The position numbers and the translations under genes are program-made. DNA of 64,000 nucleotides from Siphonodentalium dalli (lineage: Eukaryota; Mollusca; Scaphopoda; Gadilida; Siphonodentaliidae), in contig CP136064.1 in assembly GCA_032622095.1 (NCBI GenBank), forward strand, positions 135,603,129 to 135,667,128, given 5' to 3'. The notes beneath the pieces were generated by a model that searched no databases, was not told the origin of the DNA, and was given only the letters and a program-made list of their open reading frames with translations. This document shows, piece after piece, positions 22,330-32,057 of the stretch; positions within the stretch are counted from its first letter, which is position 1, and every line of letters begins with the position of its first letter.

Positions 22330-23520
22330 GAAATTGTTTATTGTTGTCATTTTGATGATTTCATCTCATTTTCGTCGTTTCATTCTCTCGAATTATTGAG
22401 TATAAACAGCCATTGTTCACAAATATTCATATTGTTTCATATCTCCATGTTATTACGCCAACACGGAGCAAATATATTCACCTATATTCACTAAATCGCA
22501 CATTAGGAGTGATATCAAAGAAAATTTGACAAATTTTAGTGATTTATCAATTTTGGCAACCATTTTGGTCGCCATCTTGAATATATATGCACTATTTTGG
22601 TTGTAATTATATGGCAATCTATATGTTTAAACCTGTTGCAAATATTTGTCATCAAATTCAGCTATTTTCTGGCTAACACCTGGCTCGAATTACAAAATCG
22701 ATATTTGGTAAAATTTCATAGCATATTTATGAATTAACATTTTGACGACATTTTGTATGAATAAGACCCAAAGTATGACATATTATCATGTTCAAATGGT
22801 TAGGTATTCAAACGTATTTAAAATTAAGTTGCTATTAGTTACCGATTTCAAATAACCGTAAATGTTTTAAGAGACATGTGTGAAAATACATCATTTTCCC
22901 GAACTTCGGTCGCCATTTTGGCGGCCATCTTGGTTAAATGTGGTAAATTTTTCTGTCAAAGTGAAGCTTGTTATCATAGTATCACAACAGTAGAGAAATA
23001 TTATATTTCCTACCATAAATTAACTACTAGCTATTAATCAAACTGATTCAGTGCCTACTCTGAAATTTTGGATGGCGGCCATCTTGATGACGTCATAAAT
23101 CCACCCAGTCGCGACCCCCAGGTGTCTAACATTTGTTTTCTGGTGCCCGAGATATTAAGCAACATCATGAGCATAGTGGCTATATTTCTTCACAAAATGC
23201 ACACGGGAGCCAAAAAATGGACATAAGAGCCTCTACTATACGTCAACACAGTGAACACACAGTCACCCGGTGACGTCTCAGAAACATTCGCTGTCCGATC
23301 AACGTCGACTCCAAAGAATACGTCGACTGCTGATTTCGATATAGAATTGTCTATATAGTTGTGTAGAACAGTTAGAGGAACTGGAAGTGAGCGTTTTAGA
23401 ACACGACGTTGTGCGAAAAGAAACACCGATTCAAAGAGAAAAGAGACAACGGCGTCCGCGTGTTGTGTTTTCCCCAAACCAATAAGACAATAATTATTGA
23501 GCAGCGTGAATTTCATTACT
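22330..23520. repeat. Diverged GATGGC-motif satellite units and flanking AT-rich DNA
   Basis: Three motifs of the fold-back type recur here outside the fold-back element: CCATTTTGGTCGCCATCTTG (22561), CGCCATTTTGGCGGCCATC (22910) and GATGGCGGCCATCTTGATG (23072). Spacings are about 349 and 162 bp, again multiples of about 170. No terminal repeats were found. The 108-codon minus-strand frame at 23190-23516 is open in both arms but unlike anything I recognise. A TTATTCC heptamer repeated about five times closes the region (23519-23553). Confidence 0.6.
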
Positions 23521-23560
23521 TATTCCTTATTCCTTATTCCTTATTCCTTATTCAAAAAAT

Positions 23561-24512
23561 TATGGAAAATGTGGCAAATGACCATGGCAACGTCTTAAGT
23601 AGGGCGAGACAAAATTACCTGCGAAAAAAAATTCTGGAAAAAAGTTTTAAAATGCCTCGAAAATAGGCAAAGTCCGAAAATAAACGGAAATAGTCCGAAA
23701 CAAGTGCAGGGTCATAAATGGCCACCTCGGCCGAAAATTTTGGGCCGAAAAGATTTTGGGTCGAGTCAGAAAAAGTGGGTCGAATCCCAGTTTTCGCTCT
23801 GCTCGGTCGGGAAAATTTCGGAAAATGTGGCAAACTGTCACATATTAAAAAATGGCCACCTGGGCCGAACTTTTTGGGCCGAAAAGTTTTTGGGTCGAGT
23901 CCGAAAAAGTGGGTCATATAGAAATTCCCGCTTTGCTCGGTCAGGAAAATTTGGGAAAATGTGGCAAATGACCATTGCAACGTCTTAAGTAGGGCGAGAA
24001 AAATTTCCTGCGAAAAAAAATTCTGGAAAAAAGTTTTAAAATGCCTCGAAAATAGGCAAAGTCCGAAAATAAACGGAAATAGTCCGAAACAAGTGCGGTG
24101 TCATAAATGGCCACCTCGGCCGAAAATTTTGGTCCGAAAAGATTTTGGGTCGAGTCAGAAAAAGTGGGTCGAATCCCAGTTTTCGCTCTGCTCGGTCGGG
24201 AAAATTTCGGAAAATGTGGCAAACTGTCACATATTAAAAAATGGCCACCTGGGCCGAACTTTTTGGGCCGAAAAGTTTTTGGGTCGAGTCCGAAAAAGTG
24301 GGTCAAATAGAAATTCCCGCTTTGCTCGGTCAGGAAAATTTGGGGAAATGTGGCAAATGACCATGGCAACGTCTTAAGTAGGGCGAGACAAAATTTCCTG
24401 CGAAAAAACATTCTGGAAAAAAGTTTTAAAATGCCTCGAAAATAGGCAAAGTCCGAAAATAAACGGAAATAGTCCGAAACAAGTGTGGTGTCATAAATGG
24501 CCACCTCGGCCG
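23561..24512. repeat. 390-bp tandem array, about 2.5 copies
   Basis: The unit beginning GTGGCAAATGACCATGGCAAC restarts near 23571, 23960 and 24350, a period of 389-390 bp. Each unit contains two related half-units anchored on ATGGCCACCTSGGCCGAA (23718 and 23852; 24107 and 24241; 24497), 134 and 255 bp apart. Copies differ by a few bases only. ORFs on both strands are repeat translations. The array stops inside the GGCCACCTCGGCCG anchor, exactly where the GC-rich polymerase block begins. Confidence 0.9.
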
Positions 24513-25163
24513 CAACTACAGGACACGGGAGACTCATCAAAACCTACAAGAAGCATGCAGAGTTCTGGGCGATTAGTCGCTCGCAGACCGAGCCTTCGGG
24601 GTGAACCACGCAGCCAGTATCATGGCCAAAGACCACAACGGCTGGAAACCGACCCCGGCTAACCTCGGAGATGACATGCAGAAAGCCTGCGTCGAGAATG
24701 GAAGCCTTTGGAATGCGATGGGCTACGATACAAGATACGTCGTCAGCATCGACATGAAAGCCTGCTACCCGGCCAGATTCCAAGGTCATGGTGAGGCCAA
24801 GCCATATTTTGACAGATTCGGGCACCCAGCCACCACATGACCCGGGTCGCAATAAACTGCCCCCCTCAAGATATCGGCACTGGTTTTGTCGAGGTCCAGG
24901 AATGGGAGTTCGCCCCTAACTGCCATCCCGTCATCCCCGCCTGGTTGGGAAGGCATTCCGCAGATCAGTGCTGCCCCCCCCCCCCCGTCGCACCCCTGCC
25001 CACCTTGCTGGTTGAGTCCGGTCTCCTGGAGAGCCTGAATGTCCGTGAGGCCATCATCACCTTTGAGAAACGAACCGAGGTCTGGCTCCATGAAGATCGT
25101 GATCAAGGCTGCACCATCATAGGCAATTCACACAGGGCAGCAAGGTCGACGACAAAAGACTGA
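24513..25163 (+). pseudogene. Family-B DNA polymerase remnant, motif A region
   Basis: The frame around 24601-24840 carries VVSIDMKACYPARF, matching polymerase-B motif A (D-x2-S/A-L/C-YP), whose Asp binds the catalytic metal in the palm. It is followed by GEAKPYFDRFGHP. After a frameshift near 24837 the next frame continues with DIGTGFVEVQEWEF and PNCHPVIPAWLGRH up to about 25163, with a poly-C run at about 24973 that differs in length between the arms. This part of the protein is broken by at least two frameshifts. Composition is far more GC-rich than the surroundings. This is a decayed copy of a mobile or virus-like replicase and no start codon is assignable. Confidence 0.6.
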
Positions 25164-25584
25164 CACGGAGGCTTGTGGTCGACCAGGGAGAGCTTGACTT
25201 CTTGGTAAGTGACACCCGCAAAAGCGGCAGTCTGGTTGGCGCACCCCAACGGTGTCCCTTGGGCCACATTCTCACATACTACGATGGCTCGCAGCCCCAG
25301 TACACCCACGTGAGGGCCTCAATGCTGACATATGCCCACATCAACCCCCTCGCTATGCTGGCAAGATTTGAACCCGATTAGGCTGTCCGGGTGGCCACTG
25401 ATAGCATTTACGTCCAGAAGACCGCGTTGCAGAAACTTGACGGTGTCTAGGCGTACGTGCCACAGGTGGAGTATCTCCCGGGATACTGCCGCAACTGTCT
25501 CAGGAGTCAATATACGAGCTAACTCTCAGGCCACCGGCCCGAGACAGGGTTCATGCCGCTCAGTGGCACGACAAGGGAGAGCAG
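25164..25584 (+). pseudogene. Family-B DNA polymerase remnant, motif C region
   Basis: The frame 25175-25381 includes GAPQRCPLGHILTYY and HVRASMLTYAHINPLAML, a long helix before the catalytic turn. A stop (TAG at 25379-25381) precedes VRVATDSIYV, which corresponds to motif C (x-DTDS), the second catalytic Asp of B-family polymerases, written here as ATDS. A further in-frame stop lies near 25450, then the signal degrades. The order motif A then motif C on one strand supports a single original polymerase gene running into the helicase module. Confidence 0.55.
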
Positions 25585-26640
25585 TTGTACATGCCGCAGG
25601 AACACGCCGAGTTCTTCTCCAAGCCAGAATACTGTAGCCAAGCCAAAGCGATGGCGGAATCAACGGCGCCCAGCTACAATGACGAACTGACCCGGCACCG
25701 GCTGAGCTACCTTAATGATGGAGGGGGCAGTTGCAAGACCACAAGAGCGATTGAGCTCTTCCGTGTAAGAGACCCCCGTAATTACCCCGACCCATTGCCT
25801 CGCGAAATAAATGTGGGCCCGTGGGGTCAAAGCACAGACATACCACAGCTTCTTCCGATGGAGTGGTCAGAATGACTGGATGCCCGACCGCATGGGGCAG
25901 AAGTTCATCACGCGCGCCATCATCTGGGGCGAGGTCTGCGCTGTGCCCCGGCCTATCCTGGAGATTTTCTCAAACTGACGTGACCAACATGGCGTCCATG
26001 TAATTTGCTGCGGGAATCAAGGACAGCCGCCACCGATTGCAGGTGAAATGCCTCGCCATTGGTTGCAAAAAAGGCAGACTACTACGAAGAGTTTGGTGTC
26101 GACAACAGAGCAAAAGATGAAGCCATCAAAGCCCTGAAAAAGCGTATACGCCTTCATAATGACAAAGTCCAATGCCAGGAAATGCGGAAGGCTCTCCCGA
26201 GCTGACTGGGTGACCGATTTGTGGAGCAGTGGAGGCCCGGTGACCTACTCATCACCAGCCGCCAGAAGGTCCGCGACCAGACACATGAGCTGTTGCTCCG
26301 ACGCCATAAGGAGCATTTCCTAGATAACCCAGTGTCTATCCTTTACCACCCAAGGACAGCCGAAAGCAGGACATTGACGTCGCAATCCCAGGCACTGGTG
26401 ACCCGTCGCACAGAGAAGAGCTTGTTCTCAATGACGTCGTTGCGGTCTATATCGAGGCCGCCGAGTGTGCTATTAAAACCGATGATTGGCGCCTGGGCTA
26501 TGCTTTCACCGTCCACTCGAGCCAGAGACTTACGGTCCACGACCCTCAGAATGTCTGGATCACCGACGACTACCTCCAGTGGTCCAATATGTGCTACTTA
26601 GCCGTCTCCCGCGTGGAGTATTTGCAACAGCTCGAACGGG
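25585..26640 (+). pseudogene. SF1 (Pif1/RecD-like) helicase remnant
   Basis: At 25720-25743 the frame reads DGGGSCKTTRAIE, a Walker A P-loop in which the Gly before Lys is Cys (GKT expected). Further pieces in shifting frames run through 25876-26600, including DLLITSRQKVRDQTHELL (26239-26290). A FTVHSS(Q) segment near 26505 corresponds to SF1 motif V, and CYLAVSRVEYLQQLERV (from 26589) to motif VI (usually Y-V-A-L/x-SR). Such helicases unwind DNA ahead of a polymerase. It lies in the same orientation directly after polymerase motif C with no clear gene boundary, so it may have been one polyprotein. At least four frameshifts; the altered P-loop would probably abolish ATP hydrolysis. Confidence 0.55.
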
Positions 26641-26945
26641 TAAACTGTCCACCGGAAGAGTGTTCCGATGCCAGGCCTGCAAGGAAATACAAAGGAAGCT
26701 TGTGGCATACAAGCGCCAGGACCAGGCTAATGGACGCCAGGGATTCAATCTCAAGGTCGACTATATCCTCGATCTCCGTGAAGCCCAACAGAACCGCTGC
26801 ATGGCGTGCGAGATAGGGCTGCTCTGGCCTTCCAATCCAAAGACACACAGCAATTTAGTGTCGACTGGCTGGATAACAACAAAGGGCACTGCAGAGAGAT
26901 GTGAGGCTGACCTGTCTAGAGTGCAACCGAAAAAGAGGGGCTGAA
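26641..26945 (+). pseudogene. HNH-like nuclease remnant at the end of the polymerase-helicase block
   Basis: The frame ending at 26942 contains ILDLREAQQNRCMACEIG, a C-x2-C pair. After a slip near 26855, VDWLDNNKGHC and a second Cys pair within about 30 codons can be read, ending in an RKRG-like tail. The spacing (CxxC, D-x2-D/N-N-x-K-G-H, CxxC) fits HNH/endonuclease VII-type zinc nucleases. It directly follows helicase motif VI on the same strand. The assignment rests on the cysteine/histidine pattern and is moderate at best. Confidence 0.42.
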
Positions 26946-26992
26946 GCATTGTTCATGGAACGAGACACCTAGTGTCTAGTCCTTCTAACAGT

Positions 26993-27950
26993 TCATACAG
27001 AACTAGCTGGTGGCAGCTGGGTGTCGGGAGGCACCACAAGCAACACTTTCCGGACAAATCCGCGCGCTGGCCCATCCACCAAATGGTAGAGCACAGGCTC
27101 GTCGGGCGCTTGGTGACAAGCGTTCAAGTTGGTACACATGTAGGGACCACACATGGTCAGTTGTGCGTCGGCGGCCCCCTTCCAGCTCGCCAAGCTGGTA
27201 GATGCAACGAACGCCCACTCGCGAGGGGTGCTTTTGCTTTTTGGGCCCCATTGGACGACCTGGAACAACAGAAGAGGGTTTTCACTGACTTGATCTTGAT
27301 GGCATCAGAGGGCTTTTTTTCGGTCAGACGAGTCATTTCATTGTTCAGATCCGATACAACAGCGGGCAGTCGAACCACCCATTCAGTCGACCTTTGACCG
27401 GCGGGAAGCTTCATCTGCTGGGCGTGTTGGTTGAAGCGCTCCACGACCCCCTGGTGTCGGTGGACATCCACACGGACCCGTCTCACCTGAACGCTGTGCT
27501 TGCTTAGCAGGAGGCTCACAGCACCCATGAACTCGAGCCCCGGGTCGACCTGGCGCAATTTCGGCCATCTAAGAGGGCCTCGACTGTAGATCCGTTCAAT
27601 GGCATCCGCGACTTTTGTGGCGAGGGGCTCGGCTTATTTGTATCGAGAGGCCACGTCGACGACGGTGAGTGCGTATTTGTATGTCTTGCGAACCACCCGG
27701 TCATGAGGCAGAAAAAGCAGGTCGGCCTGGTGGACTTCATTTGGCACTGGCTCGTCAAACTTGGGCCTTGGCACATGCGGATTGGGTAGGTATATCTGCC
27801 AGATGGCCTGCTTCTTGGGCCACGCCCGTGCCACATCTTCAGAAACATTAGCTGCTGCCGCGAGGTTCTTGATTGCTGCAAGCCCCTTCCAGTAACCCTC
27901 GGGCTGTAGTAGATTGTCCCGATGCGACTAGACACCTTGCTGTTCATATT
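26993..27950 (-). pseudogene. Retroviral-type (rve/DDE) integrase remnant
   Basis: Minus-strand gene convergent with the polymerase block, about 50 bp away. The main frame (27834-27157) carries the three catalytic acids: HQADLLFLPHD, then QVDPGLEFMG (second Asp), then HQGVVERFNQ (Glu), with TVVDVASRY in between. This is a complete D-D-E set. One TAA at 27631-27633 interrupts it. Upstream (27950-27840) IGTIYYSPR belongs to the N-terminal helical region in another frame. Downstream, a chromodomain-like or basic C-terminal part continues at 27268-26993 after a further shift. Such integrases insert linear DNA ends of Polinton/Maverick and Ginger elements and of retroelements. No reverse transcriptase, gag or LTR is nearby. 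Confidence 0.68.
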
Positions 27951-28029
27951 ATTACTTTGTAATACATATTATTACTTTGTAATACATTGACAGTCACAAT
28001 ACAATTACGTATACTAATAAGGAGGCGGG

Positions 28030-28500
28030 CCATCTTAGTATGTGGCTCAGCCAGTTCTTTAGGAACAGGAACGAGTTTACACTACCGCGAAACTGATAAC
28101 TTTTCTATAATCGCCTTGGCTTCTTCTCTGCCTTTCTGAATAAGTGCTTTTTTGCCTCGCCATCCATCACCGCGGCGTGCGTTTTTCGTGCCCTAGTCCG
28201 GATTTCAGTTTTCATCTCGTTGAATTTGCGACTTCGTCCACAATGGTCGTCTTTCCAGTCAAACGACCATTACACCGTCGCAGCTTCAATGGATCTGCAA
28301 ACACCCTCGTCCTCTTCTGTTTCTCACTAGATATTTTTGCTCCGTGGTCTTTTTGCCGTTTATAACCTCAACCGCGGCAAAGTCACCATTAGTGTGAGAC
28401 GCGGACATGCCCATTCGTATTATTTTACCATTCGCTAGTACGGGGTATCCACACAACCTATCCCCAGTAGCCGAGTTCCCCATGGTGAACGGCCGATCGC
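28030..28500 (-). pseudogene. Unrecognised coding remnant beside the integrase
   Basis: The minus-strand frame 28483-28286 reads as plausible protein (CGYPVLANGKIIRMGMSAS, then GDFAAVEVINGKK) and stays in the GC-rich composition of the block. A downstream part to about 28090, in other frames, is Lys/Arg/Glu-rich and helical looking. No family is recognised. The base at 28479 differs from the right arm (Gly versus Val codon at the start). It probably belonged to the same element as the polymerase and integrase, from location and composition only. Confidence 0.35.
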
Positions 28501-28559
28501 CGCCCCTTCCGAGTAAACCACCAACGTGACGCTGCCATTGAATTATGCCCAGATAGTAA

Positions 28560-28893
28560 TCAGGGCACTACCCGGCGGAGTACCAGTTCCGTAGGAACTC
28601 TCACTGAGTGCAGAAAACTCTATAGGGCCGTAGATACTCATCGTATCTCTAGTACCACACTGATAGGTAGGTCACTATTCAGACGTGCACCTCTATCATC
28701 GCGGACCTCTATCTTCAATGCACTCTGTGTTCAGCACTGAAGACGTTTGAACTCAGGATGCTCGACTTGGAGGGTGCCGATGGCACAAAATCAGTGACAG
28801 TCAAACACACTCGTTGCCAGGATGTTGGATGGAGCCTCATCTACAACGGGACTAGATCTGTTTATCTGCTCCAAGTGCAGATGAGAGAAGAAT
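28560..28893 (+). pseudogene. Unrecognised coding remnant at the edge of the GC-rich block
   Basis: The plus-strand frame from about 28690 to a TAG at 28893 gives a sensible peptide end (FELRMLDLEGADGTKSV, then WSLIYNGTRSVYLLQV). Upstream it is broken. It has no start and no recognised domain. After it the composition drops abruptly to AT-rich repeats at 28930, which I take as the inner border of the foreign block. Confidence 0.3.
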
Positions 28894-28929
28894 AGGAGCC
28901 TCGTTCGCTCCACTTCTAAAAATAGAATC

Positions 28930-29165
28930 TTTGGGGTCTAAAATTGGTTGTACTAAAATATTCCCAAAATAACAAAACCCAAAAAAAAAAAATTCAAAAC
29001 TTCAAAAATTTATTTTTTCCAAAAATTATTTTTTCCAAAAATTATTTTTTCCAAAAATTATTTTTTCCAAAAAATTTAAAAATTTCCAAACTTCCAAATT
29101 ATCAAAACCCCAAAATTTCCAAACTTCCAAATTATCAAAACCCTCAAAATTATTTCTCTAAAAAA
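28930..29165. repeat. AT-rich short tandem repeats
   Basis: About four copies of a 16-bp unit CCAAAAATTATTTTTT (29019-29085), then two copies of a roughly 31-bp unit with TTCCAAACTTCCAAATTATC (29081-29145). The apparent ORF through it is a repeat translation. Confidence 0.85.
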
Positions 29166-29891
29166 AGTTTAAATAAAAAAATTATAACGAGTTTTCGGTT
29201 TCTGATAAACTCGATATTAAAAAATGTCGAATGTTAAATTATTTGCGCGTAATATCTTTCGTAATATTTTTTGTTCAAATATTTTTCATGAATTTATTAA
29301 TCGATGTTTAGAAATAGCTTTATTGGACATTGTGACCATCGATATGAATGCATACATTGCAGTGTTTTATCGGACGCAGTTCATATAATTGTCATACCTG
29401 AAAATAGACACCATTACTTTTACATAAATAATAAAGAGCGTTTATTCTTTACACTCTCTCTATCCCATATGACAGGTGTGTATTATCGTGAATTATTGGA
29501 AGTTTTGAGATGTACTATGTTCAATCCCTAACGGTCGAAAATTGTAATGTGAAATTACAACCTTCCAGAATGAATTGTCATATTCGCTGTACACGCAATC
29601 ACACACGCGACATTGGTGGTAACAATGTGTCTTTCACACCTTTGCTTTACCAAATGAATTATATTATTTCCCGGGTCACAGTTATATGCTATTCAGAAAA
29701 CATATCGATTTAATGTCTGAACAAACGGGTTAGTATCAATTAATGTTGATAAACTGTGTCATTCACACGATAATTAGTTAGCCAAAACATGCATACGTCC
29801 AGGACACTCAATTATAGAAATTGCTTTGATGACATTGTTATAACAACATTACGTAATAACCACTTATCGCCCCACATTCATACTTACGCTT
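29166..29891. other. AT-rich stretch, no supported gene
   Basis: Short plus-strand ORFs (29223-29387, 29304-29531, 29510-29713) overlap in different frames and lack recognised domains, so I do not call a gene. A frameshifted small gene cannot be excluded. Confidence 0.5.
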
Positions 29892-31242
29892 TGGACATTT
29901 TATCAGTTTATCACGTGATCACTAAATGTGGCAATCGGGTATCCACCGATGCCTGCAATGTATTATTTATAATAATTGGACTCATTGATCTCACGTAAAT
30001 AATACTCTTAGTTGTTCCAATAAAATAGTTATCAAATTCGATCACCAATAGATTTGACTGTGGAATGTAATGACCTTTAACTTATTTATCGATCTAAAAG
30101 GACACTCATTATGAATGAATGTTAACAATACAAGCGCACGAATGAAGAGCGTTGAACATATACGAAATTACTACACGAATGAATTGAACCTTGAAATTTA
30201 TATTTCACATCTTACCAACAACAGCTACAGACATAATCATAGTATTATACTGTCTTGCATGTACACACGCTATGACATCATTAAAGGCGGACAATCCACT
30301 CACGGTGTGACAACAGATACGGACATAGGCATAGTGTTATACAGTCTTCTATGTACCCACGCTATGACACCATTAACATACATTGGATGTTAGGTATATG
30401 ACTCTTGAGTATGCACCAATCAATGAGCAAATGAGCAAAAAACTGAGCAAATGAGCAAAAAATGAGCAAATGAGCAAGAAAATGAGCAAATGAGCAAGAA
30501 AATGAGCAAATGAGCAATAAAAATGAGCAAATGAGCATAAAAATGAGCAAATGAGCAAGAAAATGAGCAAATGAGCAAGAAAATGAGCAAATGAGCAATA
30601 AAAATGAGCAAATGAGCAAATAAATGAGCAAATGAGCAAGAAAATGAGCAAATGAGCAATAAAAATGAGTAAATGAGCAAATAAATGAGCAAATGAGCAA
30701 AAAAATGAGCAATAAAATGAGCAAATGAGCAATAAAAATGAGCAAATGAGCAAAAAATGGGCATACCTGTATGTAGGCCTACCAGTGGATGAATAGTCTG
30801 CCGGAGAAGTACTGTGTAGACAGGTCTTGTCGGTAAGAGAGTCAGACGAGAAGTGGAGGCTCGGCTATTAAAACATAGTAATGCGATAGCGAACATCAAA
30901 CGAGTCTGCGCACGCATATCTGTCAAAGGATACAATGGCAGTCATTGGTCAATTTATCCCCGGTGTCAGCTCAGTACCCAATCGGGACGCAGCCGAAGGT
31001 CAACTCATTTTTTTTGCTCATTATAGTACGTCACTTGGACATTTTATCAGTTTATCACGTGATCACTAAATGTGGCAATCGGGTATCCACCGATGCCTGC
31101 AATTTATTATTTATAATAATTGGACTCATTGATCTCACGTAAATAATACTCTTAGTTGTTCCAATAAAATAGTTATCAAATTCGATCACCAATAGATTTG
31201 ACTGTGGAATATAATGACCTTTAACTTATTTATCGATCTATG
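29892..31242 (+). repeat. About 207-bp direct repeat pair
   Basis: The segment beginning TTGGACATTTTATCAGTTTA and ending CTTATTTATCGATCTA is present at 29892-30098 and 31036-31242 with two or three base differences. It flanks the minisatellite and the first copy of the 280-bp repeat, so together they form a larger duplicated module. Confidence 0.88.
30421..30760. repeat. ATGAGCAA minisatellite
   Basis: About 340 bp of ATGAGCAA octamers, mostly paired into 19-21-bp higher-order units separated by GA, AA or TAAA. There are no unique spacers, so it is not CRISPR-like. The minus strand reads as hydrophobic AHLLIFLLICSF-type ORFs of up to 171 codons in several frames; these are artefacts of the repeat. 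Confidence 0.95.
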
Positions 31243-31404
31243 TTAGAACATGGTCTTAACAAAAAACTTGACCATAACAAAAATTACCTTACATTTATGC
31301 ATGAATCTAATTAGACCATACGTAAATATTGTCAGCTTATCGTCTGATGAGCAAATCCGATGTTTATCAAAAATAGTACAACTTCCAGTTGGTAATTACT
31401 CTTA
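31243..31404. other. Short unassigned segment between direct repeats
   Basis: AT-rich, no ORF or recognisable repeat. Confidence 0.5.
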
Positions 31405-32046
31405 CGAATGAAGAGCGTTGAACATATACGAAATTACTACACGAATGAACTAAAATTTATATTTCACATCTTACCAACAACCGCTACAGACATAATCATA
31501 GTGTTATACTGTCTTGCATGTACACACGCTATGAAATCATTAAAGGCGGACAATCCACTCAAGGAGTTAAAGTGACACGAAACAAGGGACGTGATGTAAT
31601 ATTGGTGGTTGAATCTTAAAGGAACACAAGACACTCTAAAGGGGCACTCATTATGAATGAATGTTAACAATACAAGCACACGAATGAAGAGCGTTGAACA
31701 TATACAAAATTACTACACGAATGAATTGAACCTTGAAATTTATATTTCACATCTTACCAACAACAGCTACAGGCATTATCATAGGGTTATACTGTCTTGC
31801 ATATACACACGCTATGACATCATTAAAGGCGGACAATCCACTCACGGTGTGACAACAGATACAGACATAGGCATAGTGTTATACAGTCTTCTATGTACCA
31901 ATGCTATGACATAATTAAAGGGGGATAATACACGCACGGTGTGGAATGTTAAAGTGACACGCGGTAAGGGACGTGATGTAATATTGGTGAAACCCCCTCC
32001 CCACTTATAGATATATAACGAAGACGAGAATAACATGTTGATGAAG

Positions 32047-32052
32047 TTTATT
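32047..32052 (-). terminator. Polyadenylation signal AATAAA of the zinc-finger gene
   Basis: AATAAA on the minus strand begins 5 nt after the TAA stop, giving a very short 3' UTR. Position is right for use by the gene at 32058-32627. Confidence 0.5.
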
Positions 32053-32057
32053 GAAAT

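Larger units (their letters stand above)
1433..31992 (+). repeat. Giant inverted repeat, left arm
   Basis: Every feature in this stretch recurs in reverse order and orientation at 33420-64000. The last matching base is 31992 (pairs with 33420); 31993/33419 mismatch. Paired coordinates sum to 65412 near the centre, 65413-65414 between about 10 and 25 kb, and 65432-65433 beyond about 9.59 kb. The steps are a poly-C (about 24980), a poly-G (about 16495), a 19-bp deletion at 9589/9590 and a poly-T (about 6720). Substitutions seen in ORFs include positions 2377, about 6667, about 9524, about 19815, about 21029, about 23347 and 28479. Bases 1-1432 would pair beyond the window, so the outer end is not visible. 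Confidence 0.97.
30098..31992 (+). repeat. About 280-bp direct repeats leading to the palindrome centre
   Basis: A unit starting GGACACTCATTATGAATG and containing TTAAAGGCGGACAATCCACTC occurs at 30098-30375 and 31639-31918, with a partial copy at 31405-31570. Inside it a roughly 105-bp subunit (TAGTRTTATACWGTCTT...CGCTATGACA) is repeated twice. The motif AAGGGACGTGATGTAATATT occurs at 31584 and again at 31966, the latter ending at the arm boundary. Confidence 0.85.

Noticed and set aside
23190-23516. 108-codon ORF (mirror 41898-42224)
   Set aside because: Open in both arms but no recognised motif, no promoter or polyA evidence, and it overlaps repeats; not called as a gene.
23615-24540. ORFs of 64-199 codons in the 390-bp array (both strands, mirror 40874-41799)
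   Set aside because: Repeat translations that copy with the satellite unit.
27003-27397. Overlapping ORFs opposite the integrase remnant
   Set aside because: Shadows of the integrase in other frames; only the frame with the D-D-E residues is supported.
26993-27950. Integrase as part of an LTR retrotransposon
   Set aside because: No reverse transcriptase, protease, gag or long terminal repeats nearby; neighbours are a DNA polymerase and helicase.
29223-29713. Small gene in the AT-rich stretch
   Set aside because: Several short overlapping frames with no domain and no consistent frame; insufficient support.
30421-30760. CRISPR-like array
   Set aside because: Units are contiguous octamers without unique spacers, and the host is clearly an animal.
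30362-30935. Long minus-strand ORFs (126-171 codons) that look like multi-pass membrane proteins, and their mirror at 34477-35050
   Set aside because: They are translations of the ATGAGCAA minisatellite in three frames of one strand; hydrophobicity is an artefact.
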